Assembly (NCBI GenBank): GCA_964371305.1
Contig: CAYJLA010000004.1
Coordinates: 3,481 to 67,480, forward strand
Length of the DNA: 64,000 nt
Direction of reading: 5' to 3'
Source of the DNA: CAYJLA01 sp964371305
GTDB taxonomy: Bacteria; Bacillota_I; Bacilli_A; RFN20; CAG-826
A program made the translations under genes and the position numbers. The notes under the pieces are model-generated. The model was given only the letters and a program-made list of their open reading frames with translations, searched no databases and was not told the DNA's origin. Positions 44,360 to 53,466 of the stretch are shown piece by piece; position 1 is the first letter of the stretch; every line of letters starts with the position of its first letter.

Positions 44360-44618
44360 ATACTTTTGCCTCCTTTATTATTTTTTTAAGTGAATCAATG
44401 AATCCATTATCAAAATCTACTTTAAGTATCTTACTTAACTTTTTGACATGTTTTTCAATATTTAACTCACTATGTATTTTAATATAGTAACCTCTTGCTT
44501 TTATTTCTTGTTTCAAATCCAAGACTGGCTTATTTTCAATCACTATAATTCTAGTAAGCTCATCTTTGGGAAATGAAACATACGTCAATAAATCTCTGCG
44601 AAAAGGTACTTTTTGCAT
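44346..44618 (-). CDS. ylxR: YlxR (DUF448/RnpM) family protein without its Cys motif
   Basis: The 90-aa protein sits in the ylxR slot between nusA and infB and has the family pattern DELTRIIVIENKPVLDL then ARGYYIK. The conserved N-terminal R-x-C segment is replaced (FRRDLLTYVS). YlxR proteins bind RNA, and one is reported to modulate RNase P. Position in the operon is the strongest support. The ylxQ gene, usual next in Bacillus, is missing. Confidence 0.8.
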   Translation of the reverse strand: MQKVPFRRDLLTYVSFPKDELTRIIVIENKPVLDLKQEIKARGYYIKIHSELNIEKHVKKLSKILKVDFDNGFIDSLKKIIKEAKVYEKK

Positions 44619-44626
44619 AAATTTTC

Positions 44627-46294
44627 CTATTTATCGTCATCGTAGAATGAATCATATTCATCATAATCTACTTCATCTTCATCATAGTAATCTGCTGATG
44701 AAACTTCTTCTTCTTCAAAAGCTTTTAATTCCTCTTCGGTGTAAATTTTAATTTTTGATTCACTACGTTTAGCAACTTCTTCAACTTTAATTGATTCGTT
44801 AGCAACTTCTTCTTCAGTAATTTTTCTTGGACGTTTTGATTTAACTGCAGTTTTTGTTCCGGATTTAGATGTGGATTTTTCTAATTCTTTTTCGAGAGAT
44901 TCAAGCGTAGTTGTTGTTTCAAGCGTAACTTTCACTGGTTTAACAGTTTCTTTAATTTCTACTTCTTCTTTTACTATTTCAACAGTATCGTTAGTTGTTT
45001 CTACATTAACAGCATTTTCTACAACTTTTTCTACAGTAACTTGTTCATCAAGAATTTCTGCAACTTTTTCTTCATTAGAAATGCCAGCATTCTTTTTGTA
45101 AAGATTTGTTCTTGCGTTCATTTCTTCAATCGCTTTTTCTCTAACTCTTTCACCTTCAAGTCTTTCGACTTCAGCAATTGTCATATATTCAACTGCATCT
45201 TCAATCGCAATTGCTTCTTCAAGAATTTCGATATTCCATCCAGTCAATTTAACTGCAAGTCTAACATTTGCACCTCTACGTCCGATAGCAAGTAATAAAC
45301 TCTTTGAATCATTTACAATTACAGTAGCGTTTTTAGTTCCATCAATTTCTTCTAAATGAATTCCGACTACAGTAGCTGGTCTAATTGCTTCGATGATGTA
45401 TAAAGCAGGATTTTCACTATACTCAATAATATCGATTTTTTCTTTCTTTTCAGAGTTACCTAATTGGGAAACAATATTTAAAATTCTTTGTCCATCCTTG
45501 CCAATACATGCTCCAGTTGCATCTACATCTTTGTCTTTAGATGTGACTGCTACTTTAGCTCTAACACCAGCTTCTCTTACGATGTTTTTAATAATTACAG
45601 TTCCATCATATATTTCATGAATTTCTTCTTCGAATAAGCGCCTTAAAAACCCTTCATGACTACGGCTTGCATGAATCATAGAATCTTTTGAATTAGTTGA
45701 AGCATCTGCTAGATATACTTTAATAGGATCACCTATAAAGAAAGTTTCGCTTCCAATTAAGTCTCTTTGTTGAAGAGTTAATGTCATTTTATCTAATGAA
45801 ACCACTACACTTCTTGCATTAACACTTTCTACAGTACCAGTTACAATTTCACCAACTTTATCTTTATATTGTAAGAATAATGCTGCTTTTTCTGCATCTT
45901 TAATTTTTTGTGTGAATACACTTTTTAAGTGTTGGACGAAAGATTTACTTAATTCTTCTTCATCACTAATTTGAGTAGGAACTTCAATTTCATCACCTAT
46001 TTTTGCGTTAGGATCTAATTCTAAAGCATCCTCAAGTGAAATTTGTAAGTAATCATCTTCAATATCTTCATCGTTCATTACAGTTTTTAATTGACCAACT
46101 AAAATACCATCAGTTTCATCAATTATAACTTTTACTAAAGCGTCATCTCCGCCACCAAGTAAATGTTTACTGAATGCTTTTCTGAAAGCTTCTTTTAAAG
46201 CTTCTATAACATCTTCTTTTCTAAGTCCTTTTGTCTCAACCATTTCATCAATAGCTGCAAAGAATGCCTGTGTATTAATATTTATTTTTTTCAT
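44627..46294 (-). CDS. nusA: Transcription factor NusA with long acidic tail
   Basis: The 555-aa protein has the N-terminal polymerase-binding domain, S1 (VGEIVTGTVESVNARSVVVSL), and two KH domains (GACIGKDGQRI and AIGRRGANVRLAVKL). From about 395 on, it carries a Glu/Val/Thr-rich low-complexity extension ending in an Asp/Glu/Tyr tail, which most Bacilli NusA lack. It governs pausing, termination and antitermination. An AGGAG ribosome site precedes it, and it follows rimP by 12 bp. Confidence 0.97.
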   Translation of the reverse strand: MKKININTQAFFAAIDEMVETKGLRKEDVIEALKEAFRKAFSKHLLGGGDDALVKVIIDETDGILVGQLKTVMNDEDIEDDYLQISLEDALELDPNAKIGDEIEVPTQISDEEELSKSFVQHLKSVFTQKIKDAEKAALFLQYKDKVGEIVTGTVESVNARSVVVSLDKMTLTLQQRDLIGSETFFIGDPIKVYLADASTNSKDSMIHASRSHEGFLRRLFEEEIHEIYDGTVIIKNIVREAGVRAKVAVTSKDKDVDATGACIGKDGQRILNIVSQLGNSEKKEKIDIIEYSENPALYIIEAIRPATVVGIHLEEIDGTKNATVIVNDSKSLLLAIGRRGANVRLAVKLTGWNIEILEEAIAIEDAVEYMTIAEVERLEGERVREKAIEEMNARTNLYKKNAGISNEEKVAEILDEQVTVEKVVENAVNVETTNDTVEIVKEEVEIKETVKPVKVTLETTTTLESLEKELEKSTSKSGTKTAVKSKRPRKITEEEVANESIKVEEVAKRSESKIKIYTEEELKAFEEEEVSSADYYDEDEVDYDEYDSFYDDDK

Positions 46295-46306
46295 ACTTTT
46301 CTCCTT

Positions 46307-46765
46307 TTAAAATTTAATTGCAAGCCTACAAGATAATACATTATCTTTGTTAAATACTATTTTTTTAGTTCTTGTTTTTACTCTATATTCAAGAGTGTAA
46401 ACATCATTTTCAAACCCAACTAACGTGCCTTCATAAATATTTTCCCCATTGATTGGATTTATTAAATGTAAATGAATGTAAGAATCAATATAAGAATTGA
46501 GTTTTTCTTTATCAATTGGTTTTTCTGCTCCAAGTGTTGTTACATCTAGTAAGTATGCACCAGGAATAACTTCTTCTACATCTAATATTTCACTTAGTAA
46601 GTTAGAAACAGTTATAACTTCTTCAAGAGTAATGTCTCCATCCTTATCAATAATAATTTGTAAAATATCATCACTTCCCTCTCTTTTGAAAGAAACAGAA
46701 TACAAGTCATAGCCAAGGCTATTAATTTTGTTTTCAATCGCTGCTTTTACCTTTTCAATAATCAT
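46307..46765 (-). CDS. rimP: Ribosome maturation factor RimP
   Basis: The 152-aa protein fits RimP, with the N-terminal GYDLYSVSFKREG and ILQIIIDKDGDITLEE blocks, the SNLLSEILDVEE segment and a C-terminal SH3-like barrel. It assists 30S assembly. It heads the conserved operon. A strong Shine-Dalgarno (AAGGAGG) lies just past a stable leader hairpin. Confidence 0.96.
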   Translation of the reverse strand: MIIEKVKAAIENKINSLGYDLYSVSFKREGSDDILQIIIDKDGDITLEEVITVSNLLSEILDVEEVIPGAYLLDVTTLGAEKPIDKEKLNSYIDSYIHLHLINPINGENIYEGTLVGFENDVYTLEYRVKTRTKKIVFNKDNVLSCRLAIKF

Positions 46766-46791
46766 GAAACCTCCTTATAAAATGCAAAGAG

Positions 46792-46817
46792 TGATCTTTC
46801 GACCACTCTTTAACGTT
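46792..46817 (-). promoter_or_regulatory. Stable leader hairpin of the rimP-nusA operon
   Basis: On the minus strand an 11-bp stem, one pair G-T, closes on a GAAA tetraloop and ends about 16 nt before the rimP ribosome site. No T-run follows, so it is not a standard terminator. The upstream ACTCTT can instead pair with the stem's first strand (AAGAGT), giving an alternative fold. Confidence 0.5.
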
Positions 46818-46866
46818 AAGAGTTTATCCCATAAATGAGATAGTTTTAATTAATAAAACCACAATA

Positions 46867-46895
46867 ATTATAAAAGATAATTTTATAACTTACAA
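46867..46895 (-). promoter_or_regulatory. Predicted promoter of the rimP-nusA-infB operon
   Basis: TTGTAA (complement of 46890-46895), exactly 17 bp, then TATAAT (complement of 46867-46872). It predicts a leader of about 95 nt. Confidence 0.65.
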
Positions 46896-46996
46896 GTGTT
46901 AATTTTGTTTTGAGTTTTCATACTCTAAACTCGATAGTATTTACACTAAATGTCAGTATTTATTTAAGATTTTAGTATTTATTAATGTAAACTTAA

Positions 46997-47800
46997 CTAT
47001 TCACTATAAGGCACTGATAAAAACTCAGCAAATGCGAGTTCATCGTCGACAAATTCAGGGTAGTATTCATAAAACGCTTCATCCTTATAAGGGATTACTT
47101 TATGTTTTGGAACACTCGAACCTATTCGTTCAATATTGACTTGCAAATAATCATATACTTTTTTACGTTCTTCGCTACTATTATTATTTCCGTCATAAGT
47201 TATAGGTTTACCAATATTAATTGTTTTCAATCCATTTGGGATATATGTAGGATAAAAATCAAGACTTTTACCAGTTTTTTTATAGTAATATTCACCCAAT
47301 TTGGTAAATCCGTATTGGAGAGTAGTTACAAATTCACCATATTTTTTTCTTTTTTCAGGAAATATAACAACGTTATAGCCTGCTTCTAAAGCGCTAACCG
47401 TTTCTTTAAATGTTTCAATAATTCTTTTGTCAGTTTTATGCACAACTATAAATCTCTTATTTTTATATAACATTGGATAAATTAAATTAAACATCATTTT
47501 TGCACTCTTCCTAAATTTTTTCGGATTCTTTGCAGCTCTTCCAGATAACATTTCATGAAAAAAGTAATTAGCGCCACTTTCTTTTTTAACCATTTCGCCA
47601 GTAATCCATATCTTCTTTTTAATTTTGAAATATCTACACATAATTACAGGCCCGAGTATGCCTGCGTGATTTGAACAATACACAGATGGTTTATCAGTAT
47701 CTAGTTGTCCCCCCTCATATACTATTTTTCTTCTACGCCAAATAATACCCGCAACAAAATATACAATTCCATAATATATACTTCTAAAAAAATTTCCCAT
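46997..47800 (-). CDS. PlsC-like acyltransferase homologue with altered H-x4-D motif
   Basis: The 267-aa protein has an N-terminal membrane segment and the LPLAT fold. The acceptor motif reads NHAGILG (H45, with Gly at 50 where Asp is expected), while FPE (147-149) is kept but the GTR that should follow is EKRKKYG. The catalytic dyad is therefore incomplete, so acyl transfer is doubtful. It is the last gene in the run that starts with the amino-acid transporter, 23 bp after the flavin/Fe-S gene. It may bind lipids or act on an unusual substrate. Confidence 0.75.
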   Translation of the reverse strand: MGNFFRSIYYGIVYFVAGIIWRRRKIVYEGGQLDTDKPSVYCSNHAGILGPVIMCRYFKIKKKIWITGEMVKKESGANYFFHEMLSGRAAKNPKKFRKSAKMMFNLIYPMLYKNKRFIVVHKTDKRIIETFKETVSALEAGYNVVIFPEKRKKYGEFVTTLQYGFTKLGEYYYKKTGKSLDFYPTYIPNGLKTINIGKPITYDGNNNSSEERKKVYDYLQVNIERIGSSVPKHKVIPYKDEAFYEYYPEFVDDELAFAEFLSVPYSE

Positions 47801-47823
47801 ATTTTACCTGCATTCACTAATAA

Positions 47824-48486
47824 TTAGTATTTAATCGCTTTAACTGGGCAATTTTCGTAACAATCACCGCATTCATCGCATCTATGTTTATTAATATAAT
47901 ATCGACCATCTTGTTTATCTATGGCGTTAAATGAACATTTTCTTTCGCAAATGCCGCATTGAATACACGTTTCTTGGTGAATTAACAACCCTTTAAACTT
48001 TTCTTTTGCGCCATTAAATGAGAAATATGTTCTTTCTAGTTTGTGGTCTCTATTTATTTTTTCAAAATCATAATCAAATACATCACCACTTCCTGATGTG
48101 ATACACAAAACAACCATAGCGGTATATTTTTCTTGATCTTTTATACAAAAATCGAAAATAGGATTATTCTTCGCTTTTATTTCTTTAATACTGACTTCTT
48201 TAACGTTTCCACTCATTCTTATGGCATAGCCGCCTTCGAATATTGGGAATCCATTTTCATCATGTTGAATTTCACTATTAGCGCATAATCCACAAATTGA
48301 GATCTTACCATTATTTTTTAAGTGTTTATAAAAATCTTTTGTAAACATAGTCATAAAATATATTCCTTCATCATCAAATGCTCTAAGATGTGCGATTCTA
48401 CTTACAGGAATATTATTTTCATCTATGGTTGTAAAAGATAAACAACCTATCTTCTCAAATTTTTCATATATTTCTTTAATGGTCAT
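47824..48486 (-). CDS. Pyridoxamine-phosphate-oxidase-like flavin protein with two [4Fe-4S] clusters
   Basis: The N-terminal about 140 residues of this 220-aa protein match split-barrel flavin-binding proteins of the PNPOx type. The C-terminus is a bacterial ferredoxin: CIQCGICERKC and CDECGDCYENC, each C-x2-C-x2-C-x3-C. Such fusions are probable electron carriers or reductases in anaerobes. A clear Shine-Dalgarno (AAGGAG) is present. It follows the ABC ATPase gene by 10 bp. Confidence 0.88.
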   Translation of the reverse strand: MTIKEIYEKFEKIGCLSFTTIDENNIPVSRIAHLRAFDDEGIYFMTMFTKDFYKHLKNNGKISICGLCANSEIQHDENGFPIFEGGYAIRMSGNVKEVSIKEIKAKNNPIFDFCIKDQEKYTAMVVLCITSGSGDVFDYDFEKINRDHKLERTYFSFNGAKEKFKGLLIHQETCIQCGICERKCSFNAIDKQDGRYYINKHRCDECGDCYENCPVKAIKY

Positions 48487-48496
48487 GTAATGCTCC

Positions 48497-49210
48497 TTAA
48501 TGTATCTTCAAGAATTCGCTCAATTCATCAGTTACTGGTGATGATAAAATGTCAATCGATCCATGTTCACATATTTTTCCGTCTTTTAAAAATATAATAT
48601 AATCGGCAAAATCTTTCAAAAAACTTATTTCGTGAGTGACGAATATAAAATCTTTTCCCTTATTTCTTAAAGTAGTTACTGATTTAAGTACTTCATGAGT
48701 CAAAACAGGGTCTAATGCTGCTGTTGGTTCATCTAAGAAAATTAAACTTGGATTTGTCGAAAGCGCTCTGGCTATAGAAGCTCTTTGCGCTTGTCCACCA
48801 GAAACTTCATCTGGTTTTTTATCACATATATTTTGAATATGTAACTCTTCTAAGACTTCATCAGCTCTTTCGTTAGCATCGAATTTACTCATTTTTTGTA
48901 TTTTTTCGAGTATTAGTGTAATATTTTTTTTCAAAGTCAAATGCGGGAACAAATTATGTTTTTGAAATACTACGCCGATTTGTTTTTGAAACTTTATTTT
49001 ATCTTTTATAGGCGATAATTCATTAATACATATTTCGCCATCGTCAGGATTTTCGATTCCAGATAATTGTCTTAATAAAGTCGACTTGCCACAACCTGAT
49101 TCACCTATAATTCCGATGCAATTAACACTGTCTAGCTCTAAACTAATGTCGATTAGAACATTTTCTTGTTTTTCATATCCTTTTGATACATTTTTTATTG
49201 AAATTTTCAT
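48497..49210 (-). CDS. Polar amino-acid ABC transporter ATPase
   Basis: The ATG at 49210 follows AAGGTGA and overlaps the permease stop, giving 237 aa; a longer frame from 49285 would lie inside the permease gene. Walker A GESGCGKS, signature VSGGQAQRA, Walker B LIFLDEP and the H-loop VTHE are all present. It powers uptake with the two genes upstream. The family is the GlnQ/HisP type. Confidence 0.94.
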   Translation of the reverse strand: MKISIKNVSKGYEKQENVLIDISLELDSVNCIGIIGESGCGKSTLLRQLSGIENPDDGEICINELSPIKDKIKFQKQIGVVFQKHNLFPHLTLKKNITLILEKIQKMSKFDANERADEVLEELHIQNICDKKPDEVSGGQAQRASIARALSTNPSLIFLDEPTAALDPVLTHEVLKSVTTLRNKGKDFIFVTHEISFLKDFADYIIFLKDGKICEHGSIDILSSPVTDELSEFLKIH

Positions 49211-49956
49211 TATTTGCTCACCTTTTTTCCAACATAATTCGCTAGTAAAGATAATGGAATCGTTATAGTTAGATATAATATCCACATAATATAATACCCT
49301 TCTATAAATGCGAAATTTTTAGCAGCTATTGATGTTACTATATATGTAATTTCGGCAATTGCCAAAACATTGAGCAATGCTGACCCTTTAATGACACTAG
49401 ATAAATTATTTACTAAAGAAGGAATAAATGGTTTTACCATTTGTGGGAATATAACATACAAATATTTTTGCCACCATTTAAATTGGTATAAATCCATAAC
49501 TATGTATTGTTCATTCGTAACAACTGATGCAGTTGTTTCGTATGCATTAGCGACATATGGACCGTTATAAAGTATTAAAGCCAAAGTCCCTAAAAATATC
49601 ATATCTCTTGTTCCTAAAGCGATGCCAAGAGGGTAAGCAACAAGAAACAACATCACGAGCAATGGCGTTCCCATAATAATTTCACTAAAAACCCTAGCTA
49701 TTGCGCGTAAAATGGTGAATTTAGAACGCAACATCATAAATAATATAAAACCAAAAACTAGTGCTCCAATAAGTGCTATTACACTGATTAGTATAGTTAA
49801 AAAATAAGCTTCAAGTAAAAGTTGCCAATTATTTAAAACAAGATCGTATCTTGGGTTTTCAATGGTAAAAGCTAAAATTAATCCTATTATTAAGGTAAAA
49901 ATTAATATAACGGCAATATATTGAATGTTGTCGAGTTTTTTACTTATTTTATGCAT
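49210..49956 (-). CDS. Polar amino-acid ABC transporter permease
   Basis: The 248-aa protein has about five to six membrane helices and the His/Glu/Gln permease pattern, with TPLLVMLFLVAYPLG and the EAA-like loop around FPQMVKPFIPSLVNNL. It forms the membrane channel, presumably as a homodimer since only one permease gene is present. It overlaps the substrate-binding gene by 8 bp. Confidence 0.93.
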   Translation of the reverse strand: MHKISKKLDNIQYIAVILIFTLIIGLILAFTIENPRYDLVLNNWQLLLEAYFLTILISVIALIGALVFGFILFMMLRSKFTILRAIARVFSEIIMGTPLLVMLFLVAYPLGIALGTRDMIFLGTLALILYNGPYVANAYETTASVVTNEQYIVMDLYQFKWWQKYLYVIFPQMVKPFIPSLVNNLSSVIKGSALLNVLAIAEITYIVTSIAAKNFAFIEGYYIMWILYLTITIPLSLLANYVGKKVSK

Positions 49957-50770
49957 CTTTGTAAATTATATAATCCAATCCTAATTCATCATTCTTTAAA
50001 AAGTCTGCAATGATTGGATCATACTTACTTCTGATTGTATCATAAAATCCACCTTCTTCATACATTGAATCAATGAAAGTGTCACATTTATCTAACAATT
50101 CACTATTGCCTTTTTTTACAACGAAGGATGATGCACTTTGTTCCTTTATACCGGAGTATACAACTGTAGTATTTTCATAATTAGCATGAAATTGATGTAT
50201 TTCATCAGATGCAACAAGTACATCTGCATCTCCATTATCTATTTGAAACAATGCTGTAGATATTTCAGTGACCTCTGTCACTTCTACACCGAACTGTTCA
50301 GGATAGTAAACACCCTTTGTGCCAGCTAGTCCAACAAACTTAGCATCTTTAATAGCGAAGAAATCTTCTTCTGTCATATCATCGGTTATTCCATTTTCTA
50401 ATGCAAAGTCTTTATTCATCAATGCTAAAGTGTGCCCATATCGATAAGGTTTAGAAAAATCAGCTTTTACAGCGCGTTCTTCTGTTTCGGACATATCAGC
50501 AATAAGAACATCTACATCGCCTATATCTAAAGCTGGTATGAGGAGTGAAAAATCGATATTAACAATTTCTACTTCCTTACCTAGGTATTCTCCAAATTCT
50601 ATTGCAATATCAGGTTCAAACCCAGCCGGTTTTCCGCCATCATCTAAATACGAAAATGGAGGGAACTTTAAATCTATCCCTACTTTTATCACGTTACTAT
50701 CATTTGTACATGAAGAAAGCGCTAGAATGGATAGCGCCATTATCCCAAATCCCTTAAATATATTTTTCAT
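49949..50770 (-). CDS. Polar amino-acid ABC transporter substrate-binding lipoprotein
   Basis: The 273-aa protein has a lipoprotein signal with the lipobox ALSSC at 17-21, then the cluster 3 binding-protein fold (VGIDLKFPPFSYLDDGG and GFEPDIAIEFGEYLGK). The ligand is probably an amino acid; which one cannot be told. GAGGG gives the ribosome site. First of the three transporter genes. Confidence 0.93.
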   Translation of the reverse strand: MKNIFKGFGIMALSILALSSCTNDSNVIKVGIDLKFPPFSYLDDGGKPAGFEPDIAIEFGEYLGKEVEIVNIDFSLLIPALDIGDVDVLIADMSETEERAVKADFSKPYRYGHTLALMNKDFALENGITDDMTEEDFFAIKDAKFVGLAGTKGVYYPEQFGVEVTEVTEISTALFQIDNGDADVLVASDEIHQFHANYENTTVVYSGIKEQSASSFVVKKGNSELLDKCDTFIDSMYEEGGFYDTIRSKYDPIIADFLKNDELGLDYIIYKDA

Positions 50771-50920
50771 ATTTTCCCTCTTTTTAATGAATTAAATTAT
50801 ACTCACTTTAGCGTTATAAGTAAAGAAGAATACCATTGAGTAATTAATATGAAAATGAACTTTACATTGATATATTTTATAAAATATATATAATTAAAAG
50901 GTTGAAAAAGAGAAAAATAT

Positions 50921-52756
50921 ATGAAAATTAGAAACATCGCAATTATTGCACACGTTGATCATGGTAAAACTACCTTAGTAGATAGACTACTCGCGGAAAC
51001 TGGTACATTCAGAGAAAACCAAGAAGTTGATAACAGAGTTATGGATAGTAATGACTTAGAAAAAGAAAGAGGAATCACTATTTTAGCAAAAGCGACTTCT
51101 ATTATGTATAAAGACCATAAAATTAACATAATGGACACTCCTGGACATGCTGACTTTGGTGGCGAAGTTGAAAGAATTATGTCTATGGTAGATGGATGTC
51201 TTCTTTTAGTTGACGCTTTTGAAGGAACGATGCCTCAAACACGCTTTGTGCTAAAAAAAGCGCTTGAGGCAGATGTTAAACCAATAGTTGTAATCAATAA
51301 AATAGATAGAGAAAATATCAATATTTCAGAAATAGAAGATAAAGTCTTAGAATTGTTTATTGAATTAGGTGCAAAAGAAGAATATTGTGATTTTAAAATC
51401 ATTTACGCTAGCGCACTTAAAAACACTTCTTCACTGGAAGCTGACTTAAATACTCAAAAAGAAGGCATGTCAAATATTTTAGATGTAATAATTGATGAAA
51501 TTCGTTCACCTAAAGTAACGGAAGATGGACCACTATTATTCCAACCTACTTTACTTGACTACAACGATTTTGTAGGCAGAATGGGGATTGGCGTTATTAA
51601 AAGAGGTAAAGTCAGAGTAGGTGAAACAGTTTCTATTGTTAGATTAGATGACTCAGTTAAACAATTCAAAATATTAAAATTATTCGGTTATGAAGGCATT
51701 AGAAAAGTCGAGTTACAAGAAGCAAAGGCGGGGAATATTGTTTCTATAGCTGGTCTTAATGATATTTACGTTGGTGAAACAGTTTGTGATTCAAAACATA
51801 TTACTAAACTTGAACCGATTAAAATTGATGAACCAACTTTGCAAATGACATTTGCAGTTAACAACTCGCCATTTTCTGGATTAGATGGAAAACATGTAAC
51901 TGCACGTGTGATTGAAGAAAGGTTATTTAAAGAAGTTCAAAAAGACGTTGCATTAAAAGTCGAAAGAGTTCAAAATTCAGAATCTTGGATCGTATCTGGC
52001 AGAGGTGAACTCCATTTATCGATTCTAATGGAAAATATGAAAAGAGAAGGGTACGAAATTCAAGTATCAAAACCAGAAGTAATTACAAAAGTAATAGATG
52101 GTAATTTATGTGAACCATTTGAAGATTTAGTCGTTGAAGTTCCAAACGATTATGTTGGAGACATTATTGATTCTATCTCTAGAAGAGATGGCACAATGAT
52201 TTCAATGGACACTCAAGAAACTACCACAAAGTTTGTATATGATATACCTTCAAGAGGATTAATTGGTTTTATTACTAATTTCTTAACTTTAACAAAAGGT
52301 TATGGAGTAATAGCACACACTTTTAAAGATTATAGACTTATTTCCGCAAAAGAAGTTGGAGAAAGGCAAATTGGAGTTTTAGTAGCTACTGAAAGAGGAA
52401 CTGCAACTGCTTACGCTATTGAAAGAGTCGAATCTCATGGTGTTATGTTTATAGAACCAGGAACAGAAGTTTATGAAGGCATGATTGTTGGTGAACATCG
52501 TTATAAAAATGATTTATGTATAAACGTATGCGAGAGAAAGAAACAATCAAACGTTCGTTCAGCAGGAAAAGATAATACTGTTGTTTTAAAGTCTCCTAGA
52601 AAAATGTCTATCGAAGGTTGCTTGGATTATATAAATAGCGATGAACTAGTCGAAATTACACCTACAACATTTAGAATGAGAAAAAAGATCCTAAATACAA
52701 GCGAGAGAAAGAAAATTGAATCACGGAAAAAATGGGACAACATTAATCAAAATTAA
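50921..52756 (+). CDS. typA: Ribosome-associated GTPase TypA/BipA
   Basis: The 611-aa GTPase is full length: G1 AHVDHGKTT, G3 DTPGHADF and G4 NKIDRE, then the BipA-specific C-terminal domain (RSAGKDNTVVLKSPRKMSIE). It assists 50S assembly and growth in cold or stress. TATAAT lies about 30 nt upstream and the ribosome site is a weak AGAG. Its 3' end overlaps the convergent HEPN-CBS gene by 4 bp. Confidence 0.97.
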   Translation: MKIRNIAIIAHVDHGKTTLVDRLLAETGTFRENQEVDNRVMDSNDLEKERGITILAKATSIMYKDHKINIMDTPGHADFGGEVERIMSMVDGCLLLVDAFEGTMPQTRFVLKKALEADVKPIVVINKIDRENINISEIEDKVLELFIELGAKEEYCDFKIIYASALKNTSSLEADLNTQKEGMSNILDVIIDEIRSPKVTEDGPLLFQPTLLDYNDFVGRMGIGVIKRGKVRVGETVSIVRLDDSVKQFKILKLFGYEGIRKVELQEAKAGNIVSIAGLNDIYVGETVCDSKHITKLEPIKIDEPTLQMTFAVNNSPFSGLDGKHVTARVIEERLFKEVQKDVALKVERVQNSESWIVSGRGELHLSILMENMKREGYEIQVSKPEVITKVIDGNLCEPFEDLVVEVPNDYVGDIIDSISRRDGTMISMDTQETTTKFVYDIPSRGLIGFITNFLTLTKGYGVIAHTFKDYRLISAKEVGERQIGVLVATERGTATAYAIERVESHGVMFIEPGTEVYEGMIVGEHRYKNDLCINVCERKKQSNVRSAGKDNTVVLKSPRKMSIEGCLDYINSDELVEITPTTFRMRKKILNTSERKKIESRKKWDNINQN

Positions 52757-53466
52757 AACAACATTGATGGTAAAATAAAACCAAGTATAGATTCTTGTTT
52801 TTTACCATTTTCTGTAACAAATATACAAACAAGCCTTTTCCCATAATCTCTTTTTGATGTTTCAAACATTTTAACTAATTCATCAGACTCGGTTTTTCTA
52901 GAAACAAAAGCGTATCTTTCGGAATTATGGCTGTCTATTGGAATATAATTAATAAAATCTTGCATAGTCAAATTCGAAGAATTGATGTTATTTTTCTCTA
53001 GTAAATAAGTTGCTAATACATTATCTGAAAACACACCAAGAAAGTCATTATTTATGCTTAAAACTGGTATATTTGAATAACCTTTATTTTTCATAGTACT
53101 TAGTACTTCTCTTAGTTTTGTGGATAATTTTGCCTTGTAAATATTTTCAAACTTTAACATTACATGGTAGGAAAGTTTAGGATCTTCTAAAATATCTATC
53201 TCTTTTTCTAATGTTTCAATAACAATTTGAGAAATTTGAAACATGGCGTTACCTTTAATAGTTTCGTCGTGCACAAGTGTATTTCTCAGAATTCTTATTT
53301 GATCTAAAACATCTCCACGTTCCCTATCTTTATAAAAACCACTTCTTTTAAGATCGGTTATGTAAGTCATTATGGTAGAATAACTTCTTTTAGATACTTT
53401 GTATTTTATTCTAGTTAAGTTATCTAACTTATTATATAAACTAATAAATAATTTATTGTTGTTCAT
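52753..53466 (-). CDS. HEPN-like domain fused to a CBS pair
   Basis: The 237-aa protein has a helical N-terminal domain (about 1-95) with R61-N-T-L-V-H66, the Rx4H (RNxxxH) motif of HEPN ribonucleases. Residues about 105-235 look like two CBS motifs (YSNIPVLSINNDFLGVFSD and the later ERYAFVSRKT...ILGFILPSML), which usually sense adenine nucleotides. It is soluble and cytoplasmic. The ribosome site AAGGTGAT lies within the upstream membrane-protein gene, which overlaps by 14 bp, so the two are coupled. A nucleotide-gated RNase or a regulator is an inference. Confidence 0.55.
   Translation of the reverse strand: MNNNKLFISLYNKLDNLTRIKYKVSKRSYSTIMTYITDLKRSGFYKDRERGDVLDQIRILRNTLVHDETIKGNAMFQISQIVIETLEKEIDILEDPKLSYHVMLKFENIYKAKLSTKLREVLSTMKNKGYSNIPVLSINNDFLGVFSDNVLATYLLEKNNINSSNLTMQDFINYIPIDSHNSERYAFVSRKTESDELVKMFETSKRDYGKRLVCIFVTENGKKQESILGFILPSMLF

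Noticed and set aside
44680..45080. Low-complexity run at the end of nusA
   Set aside because: It is an in-frame acidic C-terminal tail without tandem DNA repeats; noted in the gene entry only.
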